Shown: positions 43,571-54,406 of the stretch, piece after piece | How positions within the stretch are numbered: the first letter of the stretch is position 1 | How the letters are laid out: every line of letters starts with the position of its first letter | Source: Euphorbia lathyris | Taxonomy: Eukaryota > Streptophyta > Magnoliopsida > Malpighiales > Euphorbiaceae | Assembly (NCBI RefSeq): GCF_963576675.1 | Contig: NC_088918.1 | Location: forward strand, 64,311,001-64,375,000 | Length of the DNA stretch: 64,000 nucleotides | Direction: 5' to 3' | Notes under the pieces: model-generated | Told to the model about the DNA's origin: nothing | The model's input: only the letters and a program-made list of their open reading frames with translations | Database searches by the model: none | Made by a program: the position numbers and the translations under genes

Positions 43571-43928
43571 GCGCATTCTTACAAAAATAAACAGGTGTTA
43601 CTTGTAAATAAAGGAATTCACGTTTTCTAGCTAAAGTCCTCTAATGCAGTCTAAGGGTTAGCATGCAAATCATGTTCGTATAGGAATGCTAAAGCCTAGA
43701 GTTCGAATCGAATAAAAGTGAGAAATTACTTACCTCGTTGCAGCGTGTCCTGCTCAAATGCGTCGTAGGGTCGTGAAAGGTATCCACTCTATCCAGGTTT
43801 ACGTAAACCTCGTCCATGCCTCTAGTGCCATCCCATTCATCTAAATCCATCCCGAGAATAATCCAAATTGAAGTCTAGTGAGAGAAAGAGGAGAGAGAAG
43901 GTGTGGGGTTGAAATGAAACCCCACCAC

Positions 43929-43937
43929 CTTATATAG
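43929..43937 (-). promoter_or_regulatory. TATA box of the antisense plant-mobile-domain gene
   Basis: The minus strand reads CTATATAAG about 80 bp upstream of the ATG at 43850. The spacing fits a short 5' UTR. It supports an independent antisense promoter inside the retroelement. Confidence 0.55.
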
Positions 43938-44269
43938 GAAAAGGGAATGGCATTCCCATAAATAGTGAAAAAAGTACGATTTGACATAAATGTAAAAAGT
44001 AAATAATTAATTACTAGGTGCACAGACCTCCGATTTGCAGTCCGTTTCAGCCTGCATTTCTCCCAGACAGCGACCAACATTGTCAAGATATGAACTCTAG
44101 ACCACATTCATTTTTTACAGAACAGCGACACCAGTCAAAATACAGACGACAGTCAATAGAAGAACAATCATTAGTCTATATCATTTCAGACTAAAACACG
44201 TTCCTATTGAACCTCCGAGATGAAAGCTCCAGTGAGAAAATACAGACAACAGTGTTGTAAGAAAATCCA

Positions 44270-44722
44270 AAAACAATCCCTGCTTTTGAGCCATCTGACT
44301 CACGGTCGCAGACCGGAGTTGCTTTTGAGCCATCTGACTCGCGGTCGCAGACCGGAGTTGCTTTTGAGCCATCTGACTCGCGGTCGCAGACCGGAGTTGC
44401 TTTTGAGCCATCTGACTCGCGGTCGCAGACCGGAGTTGCTTTTGAGCCATCTGACTCGCGGTCGCAGACCGGAGTTGCTTTTGAGCCATCTGACTCACGG
44501 TCGCAGACCGGAGTTGCTTTTGAGCCATCTGACTCGCGGTCGCAGACCGGAGTTGCTTTTGAGCCATCTGACTCACGGTCGCAGACCGGAGTTGCTTTTG
44601 AGCCATCTGACTCACGGTCGCAGACCGGAGTTGCTTTTGAGCCATCTGACTCACGGTCGCAGATCGGAGTTGCTTTTGGGCCATCTGACTCATGGTCGCA
44701 GAACGGAGTTGCTTTTGAGCCA
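44270..44722. repeat. 39-bp tandem repeat, eleven or more copies
   Basis: The unit contains ttgagccatctgactc, then cggtcgcagaccggagttgctt, almost without variation. Because 39 is a multiple of three, long frames appear on both strands, but they encode only the repeat. It lies between the antisense gene and the 3' LTR of the Ogre-like element, a zone known in this lineage to breed satellite repeats. Confidence 0.95.
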
Positions 44723-45010
44723 TATTTATTTAAGATCGTAGACTAGGGTAGCTATTGAGCCATCATCCTCGCAGTCGCAGACTAGGGTAGCTTTTGAGCC
44801 GTTTTTACCGAAGATTGTAGACTAAGGTAGCTATTGAGCCATCATCCTCGCAGTCGCAGACTAGGGTAGCTTTTGAGCCATTTTTACCGATTGTAGACTA
44901 AGGTAGCTATTGAGCCATCATCCTCGCAGTCGCAGACTAGGGTAGCTTTTGAGTCGTTTTTACCGAAGATTGTAGACTAGGGTAGCTATTGAGCCATCAT
45001 CCCCACCGCC
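44723..45010. repeat. ~75-bp higher-order tandem repeat related to the 39-bp array
   Basis: Alternating subunits (ttgagccatcatcctcgc, agtcgcagactagggtagc and gagccgtttttaccgaag) form a dimeric unit repeated about four times. It shares ttgagcca and gtcgcagac with the 39-bp unit and looks like its older, diverged form. Confidence 0.85.
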
Positions 45011-45303
45011 GTAGACCAAATCGCTTTAGAGCCGTTCTCATCGCAGTCAGCCAACGTAGGCCGGAGTCGAAAAGGGGGACATTCGCCAGCAGCCGATTCA
45101 GAGGCAGCACGGTGCAACCCAAAGCAGAGTCTGAAGAAATCAGAGAACAACGCCGGAGCGCGCAGCGCAAAGGTCAGGTATGCTCCCTCCTACTCTTTAC
45201 GTGTCTTTTACTTTTATATGTTTTACATTGCATGTGTTGCGTTAGCAAAAAAAACGTTTTCGAAACACACACATCACTGTCAAAATAGAAAAGTAGGGGC
45301 AAC
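45011..45303 (+). other. Ogre-like 3' end before the LTR
   Basis: There is no gene. The last bases before the LTR (aaaagtagggg, 45289-45299) are purine-rich and are the best candidate for the 3' polypurine tract. Confidence 0.5.
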
Positions 45304-48269
45304 TGTAGACACCGAGTCGGAGGACCTGTGACGAAAACCTGAAAACAAGACGGTTGAAGCGATTGATTCCGGAAGTTTTGAAAAATATATAAAGAATAAT
45401 AAGCGAAGGAAAATTAGCGGCATCCGGCACGCGGACGACAATGGTCGAACGCCCGCTCGGCGGAGCGGGACGTGCGCTCGGCGTCCGTCGGACGCACCGC
45501 AAGTGGCACGCTCTCGACGTCCGAGCAATGCCCGGGTCCGGTGGCACGGGGCGCGCTCTCGTGGGCCGCTGAGCGCACGTGCCCGGTAGCGCGAAGCGCG
45601 CATTCGGCGGCCACGACGCGTGAGCGTCCGGCGGCGCGGGACGCGCGCTCGGCGGCCGCGGGGTACGCACGCCCGATGGCTCGAGGCACGCCCCGAGGGT
45701 CGTCGGGCGGGCGCCCAACCACGTCGGGCGAACGCCCGACGGAGGTTGGGCGCGGGCGCCCAACCTAGCGTTGGGCGCTCGCCCAACAAGGTTGGGCGGT
45801 AGCCCAACACTAGGTTGGGTGGCCGCCCAACCCCAATGGGCGACGCCCAATTTCTTTTGGGTGTCGCCCATTGGTCCGGGGACCCGTTTGCCTATAAAAG
45901 GCACGGATCCCCATGCAAAAAAAAAGGGAGGAAAAGAGAGGGAGGAGGAATCCTTAGAGAGCTTCTCACACTAGATATTTTTCTAGAGAGAGGAAGTTGA
46001 TTTTTTTAGGAAAAAACATTTTTTTTCGTAAAAATTGAAAATCTCTAAATTTCCTAAGTTCAATTTTTACTAAATTTTTTATAAAAAAAACGGGAGCTCG
46101 TGGTTCGTGGAATCAATCGGCTTCAACTGTCAGATACCGAATTCAAGGTATTATCCGAGGACTAGACTCTTTATTTTATTTAATTTATTCTCTTCTTCTA
46201 TTTTTATGCTATAGTTTTTATTCATTTAGTCATTTATTTATTTTGTCACATTTTATTTAATTTTCGTTTCGTGTTAAATAAAATTCGGTTTTGTTTTAAA
46301 ATAAAAAACCTTGTTTTTGATGTCCCAATACGAACCGTGATCCGATAAAAGGTAGTTCGGATATCGAAAACGTTGTAATTACAAGTTTTTAATTTAAAAG
46401 GAATTTCCAAATAATGTTTTGAAATAAAAAACGTCGTTTAGGAATTTCCGTTTTCGACTATGATCCATCTTTGGTAGTTCGGAAACTCAAACCGATTGAA
46501 TTAGATTTAATTTAAAGCTTTTGAATAAATCTGGAAACATTTAGGAGTGCTGCTGTAATTTACCTATTCTGTCACTAAATGTTGTTTACCGACGGATTTT
46601 CCGTCGGTAAATCTGCCAAAATGTAAAAAATGCCATTTCAGTCCCTTTTTCTTAACTTTTAAACTTTTAATCCTTAGTACATATATATAAATATGTAATA
46701 TATGTTTTTCAAATTATTTTAGAACTTTAGCATATATAATCATTCTAGAATATTTGTATATTATTATTTATTCCATTTTACAATATAAGTATAAGTATAT
46801 ATATGTATTCCTTTTTATTAATTTGGATTATGTTTTAAATATTAGTTATTTGGTATTTTGAGAAATAATTAATATATATTAGCATATGGTATTTTTGGTA
46901 TTTAAAACTATAGTAGTTATGTACATGTATAGTTTTTGAAACATTTGGGTTATTTTAGTGATTATTGAATAAAATTATTTTTGGATGAGAATTATTTTCT
47001 TAGTTATAGGATTTATTTTTGGATGAGAATTATTTTTTGGATGAGAATTATTTACTTATTATTTTCACATTTTCAAACTATAGATATATTGTACCTATTA
47101 TTTTTATATATACCTATAGCTTCTTTTGTATTAACTCTTATTTTATATTCTATTTTTGATTTAAATGTATATACGTATGTACAAATTATTTTCTTTACCC
47201 TTTGAGCCCATTCATGGGTCCATATTTCAAATGGGCTTTATTTAAGTGTAAATATTAGTTAAAATAAGTTTATTGTTGTAATTATAACAATTAGAGAGTC
47301 CCTTACATAAGTAGGGAAAATAAATCACAAAAAGAGAGTTTTCAATTGAATTATTTAAACTAATGAGTTTTTTTTCTAATGTAAATAAATAGAGTCATTC
47401 TTGTTAATATTCCAAATCGTCTTCAAAACACCACGTTTTAAAACCTTAATCCGTTCCAAAGGCGGATTAAAGGATCATTGTAATTAAAATCGTTTTCTTT
47501 GCAAATAATAGATTTTTGAATAATTTTCTTAAAGGATTTGTACAAAATGAAATTGACTTGTATGTTTAACCACGTTTTCTTATTAAAAGGTTCTTTATCT
47601 CAATCGTTTTCAAATACTCGAGTCGTTCCAACGGCGATTCGGGTAAGCTTCATCAAACGAGGTTTTAAAACACTCCTAAATCGTTCCAACGGCGATTAAG
47701 GTGCGAACCATGTAAATAAAACTCGTTTTGGAGAAATAAGTTAGTGTAGAATAAACACACAACATAACATTTAAATACGGTTGTAAATAAATCATTTCTT
47801 TCTTCCCTCTCTGTGTATGTATAAACATAAATGGGTGATTCTTTACTGAGGTGGCTTTTCAACATCATATGCTCAAAATGGTTTCTAAAAAGAGAAAGAA
47901 AAGGGTTTCAAATGAATTTTAAACTTAAAGAAGTATACGATTAGTCCGTTATCGCCTAACATGCTGAGTAGGAGGCCGGTGGTTCATAACCGGGCGATGT
48001 CGGGGTGTCTAGTAGCCTTTCTCCGAAAAGGAGCTAGCCTTCTCGGCTCGTACCTAAGTTTCCCGAACCCACACCGGTCTCCCGCAAGGGATCGGTGTTC
48101 ATTTTCCCATTCGTGGGTGGTGACTCTTCCATATCTCCGAGCTCCGGTCCTGCCGAGCAGCTTGATTCCACGATTGGTTACTTTCGGCGCCAATCACCGC
48201 TTACGTCGCCATGAGGTTGTCCACCCCCCGGTCCGCCCGGGAGATTAGGCCGCGGCACCTCGTCTAACA
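45304..48269 (+). repeat. Ogre-like 3' LTR, 2,966 bp
   Basis: It is the partner of 17473-20458. The dyad array (45712-45874) has eight palindromes instead of ten, with two degenerate (gttgggcggtagcccaac and gttgggtggccgcccaac). A triplicated ggatgagaattattt block at 46983-47055 is single in the 5' LTR, and ttaacgtatttattt is lost near 46261. TATA is at 45893-45900. Confidence 0.92.
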
Positions 48270-48274
48270 ACATG

Positions 48275-49841
48275 ATACATAGTAATGGAGATATAGGTTG
48301 ACCATATGACTATGCTTCATAAACCATATGTTGTAGGCATGAACATTATTTCACTCAATGAACATTCATAGCATAAGAGTATGGCCAATCACAACAACAT
48401 CATACATGCAACTAATCAGTTACATGCCCAAATGAACATTCGTACACATACGCAATCAGTCTAGCTTCCTAAACAGAACATCAAACAAGCCATGTTTCAT
48501 AGACTTACACATATCAATCACTTCTAGCAGTATAACTCATAGGTGTAAGAGTATGGCCAATCACAAAGAATATTCAAAGCTTTAGAGTATGTGTAATCAG
48601 CCACATGCGTAATGATCATTCATACATAAACTCTATGAGTCCTAGCTTCCTAAACAGTTATATCTAACCAATTAGTTCATACCAATCATTTCATCATCAC
48701 CCAGAACATCATACATATATGTAATCATTCAGTTCAAACCCACATAACAATATATATATACTCAAAATCAGGCTAGTTTCCTAAATCAATGAGTTCTATG
48801 TTCCTAAACAGTACATCAAACATATTCAATCACTTCTAGCTTCCAAAGCAGAACATCAAGCATGAACAAGCCAACATGCTTCATATACATACATATACTC
48901 ATTTAGATAACAAGCCAAGTGGAAGATATATTGCAACCTATCTCATCAGCACCACCCACAACAACATCATACATGCAACCAATCAGTTCAAACCAACATA
49001 ACAACAATATATACTCAATAAGTTAAAGAAATCTTCCCATATGCTAAACGCAAAAACTGATTGACAATCTCTTCAGCCAGCCTTCGCATGTAGCATTCTT
49101 ACTATCCCTGCAAATATTATGTTCAAATAAAAAGAAATCAGAACATCTTCAGCAACCGGCATTGTATTGCCCTAGGTTAAAAAAGATAAAGACCCAAGCT
49201 TTTCAGCGGTGAATCTAACAATGAATACAATAAATCAGTGTATCTAAGTGAGAGATCTAACCCTTTCAACTATAGGTCTGAAAATCAATAGATCCTTATT
49301 CCAGCTGCTGAAATCGACATACACAAAAGTAAATCAGATGAGGAAAAGAGAGAGTAAGGAACAATGAAAATCAATAGATACTTACCAGTGCCGTCTTTCG
49401 AGCTCACTGATTGCATGAATCAACCATGGAGATAGAGAGAAATGAGAGGGTATCAAGATTGTGTAACCTAAAAAATGGGGTTTTGGGTGAGATACAGGCT
49501 TTTTATACGAGCTGAAATTTCAGTCAAACCATCCAGCGCCTAAATTTGGTATATGGCCGCGTAAGTGAAATTTCGTTTGCCGCTTTTTTTGTTTTCCGTA
49601 TACAATGACAGTCATTTATTTCAGGTGTCATCTGATGAGTAAGTGAAATTTAACAAAAACGCGAGTTTTCTTTGGATGACAGGCTTCTGTAATCGTAACG
49701 TCATCTGAGAATCGAGCGCATTTTTTATTTCGCCTTCAGATGACATAGAGTTAAAATACTGTCACGAAAAATATTCAGACGACATGAAAACAAATGTCTG
49801 TCATGTATCTTATGTCATATGAAAGGGAAAATGGCATAGTG
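48275..49841 (+). other. right part of the CACTA element
   Basis: It resumes after the acatg duplication. Repeated words (gagtatggccaatcaca, aacatcatacatgcaac, ctagcttcctaaacag) suggest decayed internal repeats at 48290-49020. No coding exon is recognisable. The last ~220 bp carry the subterminal gatgaca/tgtcat motifs and the CACTA terminus. Confidence 0.65.
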
Positions 49842-50258
49842 CTATTACATTTATACTATGCTAGGTGTGTTAATCAAGCAAACTTCTTGGCTAAGGAAAT
49901 AAAGGACAAGACAAGTGTCTAAATCTGAACCATGGGATAACTTTGATTAAGATGAGTGGTGGTGATTCATTTAGGGTATTGGTTGGATGAGGGAATGACC
50001 ATCACAAGGAATGAACTGCTTCTAGAATGTGCTATCATTGACGAAATGACCAAGATGCCCTCATTGTTGTGCAAGGACTAAAATGCCCTTAGCAACTTAA
50101 GGGTCAAGTTGGCTTCTCTTTATTATTACGGAAGATAAGATGTTATCTTCATTTTGTCAGGCAATCTCTTCACCTTTCTTCTTTCTCCTGGAAACCCAAA
50201 AGTCTTCTTCTTCTTCTTTGCAAAGCTTCATCTTTCTGTAACTGAACTTCTTCTTTTT
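49842..50258 (-). repeat. copia 3' LTR, proximal piece
   Basis: It starts with the duplicated cta and matches 54471-54884 of the intact LTR (ttacatttatactatgc, then ccatgggataac) with more divergence than the younger LTR pairs show. It stops short of the LTR edge near 50258, where unrelated sequence begins. Confidence 0.85.
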
Positions 50259-51682
50259 AGTACTGAACATTTTTTAGGTGCAATTTTACCTACATGGTTC
50301 AAAGTTACAGATAAATTATTCGTTGGTACTTTTGATCATGATTCGCTTTAAAAGAGGCAAAACTAAAATAAGATGAATGTGAAATTGCACTCTCATAAAC
50401 ATTCAAAAACGTTACAGGTACTTTTGACTCTTAATGCTTTAATTTTATCTTAAAGGAGTTCCGAATTTATGGTTTGAATTTGTTGATATTGACAGGGTAG
50501 GAATTGAGATTCATAAGATTGAAGTTAGATTTGGGCATGTATCAGTAGAAGGAGATGCCTATGTTGGAACAAGAGTACTTCCTACTTTGGTGAATGTATC
50601 TTTGAATACAATATTAGAGGTACTTGTTATTTCATTACCGTTTAAATTGAACATATTTTCTTGTTTCACCAATTAGGTTGTATTTTCTTGTTTCACCAAT
50701 TATTGAGATGTAGCTCTATAATTTTTTTAAGGCATAATACTCGTTAACATTACTTTTCAGGTAGCTTGGTCTCTCTTTATTTGAACCACCACTGTTTGTG
50801 AGAGGTGAAATCAGGCCAAAGTTCTCTGAGCATGAGGAGGAGAAAAATAATGTTTTTACACTTGGACTTTTTGTAGTTAAAACTAATTAGATACTTAGAC
50901 TTTTATCTTTTTCTTTTGGAAACATAAATTATTTAGTTGACTTGACCATTCTGGAAAAGGACACATTTATTCTAACATTATTGTCATGTATGATTATAAT
51001 CTTGCAATTAAGTATTTTGTATTGAAATTTTCAATTTTAAGTAAAGGAGTGCTTTGGTTGTTAACGACTATTATAATTTATGTTATATATATATTTACAA
51101 TTTTTCATGATAGTCGCGCTATCATTTCGAATACCATTTCAAATAAAATTGTATTAAGAAAATATAAATAATTGTTGCTCAATTTGTTTTTTTTTTTGTA
51201 TATTTATAAAATTAACACGGGTTACTCATCTGAGTACAAAATAAATTGATATTGGCTATTACTGACAGATCAAAATTAATTCGCCACAACAAAGTTACTT
51301 TTTATGGGGGAAATTTGGCCACAAAAACATAGCTTTTGTGGCGCTGTTTATCTGCCACAACCAAGTTAAATTTTGTGGCATCTTTATTCACCACATTAGC
51401 TCTGCTTATTGAGGGGTAATGTTTCGCCACAAAAACATATCTTTTGTGGTGTAATTTTTACCATAGTAGATGCACCTTTTGTGGCGAACATGTGTTTTGT
51501 GGCGAAATTGATTTCACCACTAAATATTAGCTATTTGTGCTGATTCCATTTTTTGCCATTATAGGTTTTAGTGGCGCACTTATTATGGCAAACTCAATAT
51601 TTGCCACTAAAACCTATAATGGCAAAAATTTGATATTTTATGGGGAAAAATTTCCCCACAGAAAAGCTATTTCCTTGTAGTG
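50259..51682. mobile_element. second CACTA element, left end missing, carrying an ABC-transporter exon
   Basis: The right terminus, read inward, is CACTACAAGGAAATAGC, the classical En/Spm-type end, at 51682. Dense subterminal repeats of gccacaaaa/ttttgtggc fill 51270-51620. No CACTA left end exists before the copia LTR resumes at 50258, so a deletion removed it together with the copia reverse transcriptase. The minus-strand copia integrase frame reads into it and ends as an artefactual fusion at 51638. Confidence 0.75.
50496..50619 (+). pseudogene. captured exon of an ABCG/PDR-type ABC transporter
   Basis: After an acceptor (attgacag) the frame reads VGIEIHKIEVRFGHVSVEG, then DAYVGTRVLPTLVN, up to a GT donor. 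This is the conserved exon just upstream of the first nucleotide-binding domain of plant pleiotropic-drug-resistance (ABCG) half-repeats. Only this ~41-residue exon is clear. A second intron-exon border (accaattag) occurs near 50680 but the sequence then decays. It probably travelled inside the second CACTA element. Confidence 0.75.
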
Positions 51683-51689
51683 GTGTTTG

Positions 51690-54355
51690 GACAAGGCATG
51701 TGGAGAGTTGGTGAGGCATGGCAAAGTGGAGCCTTGCACCAATGCTAAATGATAATCTCTGAGATAGGTCGGAAGTTTCCTTGTTCTCTGTGGTCTTGTG
51801 TTTCCTTGTTGATCTTCATGTGTAGTTGCCTCTGTTTGTTCATAACTCTCTTCAATTTCTTGTATTTCATCAACATGCTGTATTATTTCTGGTATTGCTT
51901 GTTGTGAATCTGTGATGCATGGCTCCTTTTCATCTTCACTCATGCACACTTTGTGAAGTGAGTCTAATTCTTCCTTACTGCAACATGGTATTTTCGCCTT
52001 CTGATTCCCTTCTGAAAGAGGGAAAAATTCCTCAAAAAATTTCACATGCCTGGAAAAGAAAACAATGTTAGTGCTTAGATTCAAAAGTTTGAAGCCTTTG
52101 ATGTCGTGTCTGTATCCTAGGAATATGCACTTCACCGCTCTTTCTATGAATTTACTTTTGTGTCTGTCTAACGTTGAGGCATATGCTAGGCATCCAAAAA
52201 CTTTCAAATCTTCTAAGTTGGCCCTTTCCCCATATATGCGCTCATAAGGTGTTTGCCCCTGAATTGGTGCTAAAGGTAATCTGTTTATGAGGTAGACTGC
52301 ATGACTAACTGCTTTTGGCCAAAAATCCTTAGGCAGTGAGCTTTGGAACATGAGTGCCCTTGTGGTATTCATGATGTCCTGATGTTTTCGTTATACTCTG
52401 CCATTTTATTGTGGTGTCTCTAGACATGATCTTTGGTGTGTGACCCCGTTGTCTGCATAAAAATCCTTCATGATGAACTCAGGGTCGTTGTCCGTCCGTA
52501 TTGTTTTTACTTTTTTGTTGAATTTTCGGTTGACATACTTGCAGAATTGTTGTAATATTATGCTTGATTCCCCCTTTGTTTGCATTAATGTGACCCATGT
52601 ATACCTGTTGTGATCGTCAAGTATGGTTAGAAAATATATTTTATTTGAGTGTGACTCCTGCGTTGGACCCCATATGTCTACATGTATCAAGCAGAAGCAT
52701 TCTTTTGCTATGTTGTGACTTAATGAGAATGGTGTTTTTTTCTGTTTAGCCTTTTGACAAATATCATTACATGATGGATTGAGGACCTTCAACCTCTCAC
52801 GAGAGGGATGACCAAAACGTAAATGCCACATACTAGCTTTAATTGAAAAAACGAAAATGGTGTTGGGTAACGGGTATTCCAAGTAATAGAGACCTCCATG
52901 CTCTCTAGCCAGACCAATCTTCTTCCAACTTGTTGTGTCCTGTATCACACACATCGATCCTGTTATCACAACACATAGTCCACTAGTACTCAATAGTTTA
53001 CTAGTCGATATAAGGTTGTAATCAAATGCATGTATACATAAAACATTATGCAAAACAATTTGTGGGCTTAAAGTCATAGTGCCAACATATTCTGCTTTGA
53101 CCCTTTCCCTATTTGGCAAGTTTACCCAACATTTTTCTATTTTATTGTATGAACTGTACATTTGCTTGTCACAAATGATGTGATATGTAGCTCCTATGTC
53201 AATTATCCAGCATGATGAGACAAAGTTAGGGTTAAGGTTGTTACCAGAACTGTCTCCCTTGACAAAAGTGTTGACACTGCTGCCTGAGGTTGGAATCTTC
53301 CCTTGGTGATTCATTGGCAATAGGGCAACAAGTGTTTGGTACTGGTCTTTAGTTAGAGTGAACGATTTTGTGTTTGCATGCCAGTTATCTTCCTCTCTTA
53401 AGTCTTTGTTCTCTTTGCTTTGATTCACTGCTGAGTTTGCCTTGGGTTGATTAGTTCTGAAAGGATTCTTGCTTCTGTTTCTGTAGTTGGGTGGGTAACC
53501 ATGCTTCTTGAAGCATATCTCTTTTGTGTGTCTTGTGTTGCCACAAAAAGTTCATAGGGATGAGCTTTTGCCATTGCTTTTACGATTGTTGTACCTTGAG
53601 TTGTTCTGCCTGCCTTGTTTTCCATTTGTATTAGTAAATCCCGCGAACATATTGCCTTCACTTCCTTCATTTCCTTTGACAAGGGCAAGGCCGAGCTGCC
53701 TTTCATGCTTAATCGCTAGAGCGTACGTTTTGTTCAAGGAAGGTATTGGCTCAATCAACAAAATCTGCGAACAGACAGTGGAATATGATTCATTGAGCCT
53801 TTGAAGTAATGACCTGATCCTCATCTTGCTAATCACACAAAACTTTGAAAGCATTACAACTGCATGCCTGCCTGCAATTATATGTTGGCATTGGCCTAAG
53901 GTTCGTCAACTCATCTTGTAAGACTTTCAAGTTGGTATAATATTCAGTGACACTTCCATTTCCCTGCTTCATGCTCTGTATTTCTCTTCACAGCTCCAAT
54001 ATCCTCCATGAATCTGTCTGCACAAAACGCTCTTCAGATCTGCCCAGACCTGTCCCGCCTTGTCGAGCCATATTGTGCTCCTTGCGATGGAAGATGAGAC
54101 AGCATGATGTAGCCAATACATAACCATGTTATTACATCTCTCCCATTGATTATACATGTTGTCATCTATTGTAGGTGTGGTGATGGTTCCATCCACAAAG
54201 GAAAATTTGTTTTTGGACATTAAAGTTACCTTGACAACCCTAGACCATTAGTGGTAGTTCGGCCCGATGAGGACCTGCGAGACCAGAGATAGCGTCGGTG
54301 TTTCGTTTTGGGGAAGGTGGTATGGACTACTAGACGTGATCATCGGACCCGCCAT
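51690..54355 (-). pseudogene. gag-pol: Ty1/copia Gag-protease-integrase, degraded
   Basis: Gag starts at ATG 54355 (MAGPMITSSS), meets a stop near 54235, and reopens at 54220. Frameshifts follow around 53970-53850 and near 53425. The protease motif reads CWIIDIGATYHI, with DIG in place of the usual DTG or DSG, so the catalytic site is altered. GAG-pre-integrase HLRFGHPSRERL, then integrase with catalytic Asps in HVDIWGPT and RTDNDPEF, follow. A stop and frame change near 52406 precede YLINRLPLAPIQGQTPYE and VFGCLAYAS. The sequence ends at the RDYHLALVQG region, where the second CACTA begins. Reverse transcriptase and RNase H are absent. Confidence 0.85.
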
Positions 54356-54394
54356 GCCGAGTGAATAAAAGGATAACCTTTTAGGTTAGTGTAT

Positions 54395-54406
54395 GCTCTG
54401 ATACCA
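54395..54406 (-). promoter_or_regulatory. copia primer binding site
   Basis: On the minus strand TGGTATCAGAGC directly abuts the LTR edge at 54407. This is the initiator-Met tRNA type normal for plant Ty1/copia. Confidence 0.88.

Larger units (their letters stand above)
30289..43850 (-). pseudogene. antisense plant-mobile-domain (MAIN-like) gene inside the Ogre-like element, six exons
   Basis: On the minus strand the exons are 43850-43734, 42986-42336, 42258-42094, 42022-41627, 41545-41195 and 30627-30289. Every exon is a multiple of three, in phase 0, with GT donors (gtaagt, gtacgt, gtagat, gtaagt, gtatgt) and AG acceptors. The total is about 672 codons. Exon 2 has the plant mobile domain signature CERWVDSTHTFHLSFGEMT and DWAGAGLAFLYKFLD, and exon 3 continues with VWAYER. 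Exon 6 is a charged coiled coil with ERARVSDERARAADE-type repeats ending at PPY. Two in-frame stops (TGA near 42727, likely from CGA; TAG in exon 4 near 41868) spoil it. The 10.5-kb Tat element at 30726-41185 sits inside intron 5. Extra antisense ORFs between pol and the 3' LTR, including plant-mobile-domain types, are known in Tat elements. The function is unknown. Confidence 0.85.
17473..48269 (+). mobile_element. Ogre-like Tat-lineage Ty3 retrotransposon
   Basis: The target duplication acatg lies at 17468-17472 and 48270-48274. LTRs are 17473-20458 and 45304-48269. The PBS follows at 20461, gag-pro-pol runs 22400-29795, and an antisense spliced gene and tandem repeats fill 30289-45300. Subtracting the nested 10.5-kb element gives about 20.3 kb, in the giant Ogre size range. 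Tat-lineage marks are the long LTRs, the PBS type, and a second, archaeal-type RNase H before integrase. Unlike legume Ogres as I know them, gag, protease and pol lie in one reading frame, and I see no separate ORF1 upstream of gag. Confidence 0.9.
15550..49841 (+). mobile_element. non-autonomous CACTA transposon carrying an E2-like gene fragment
   Basis: The left end is CACTACGCCAAAAC. The right end AAAATGGCATAGTG is its imperfect inverse (49828-49841). The 3-bp target duplication cta lies at 15547-15549 and 49842-49844. Subterminal regions (15580-15900 and 49610-49820) carry many short gatgaca/tgtcat and gacgac motifs, as is typical of CACTA ends. Without the Ogre-like insertion it is about 3.5 kb and encodes no recognisable TNPA/TNPD transposase. 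The unoccupied site survives in the other copia LTR at 54471-54473. Confidence 0.9.

Noticed and set aside
44270..44722. CRISPR-like array
   Set aside because: The units are contiguous with no unique spacers, and the context is a plant retrotransposon. This is a satellite-type tandem repeat.
44181..44741. ORFs of 173-180 codons on opposite strands
   Set aside because: They are pure products of a 39-bp tandem repeat, whose length is a multiple of three.
51638..51700. C-terminal extension of the copia integrase frame
   Set aside because: The last residues are translated from the terminus of the second CACTA element, not from copia sequence.
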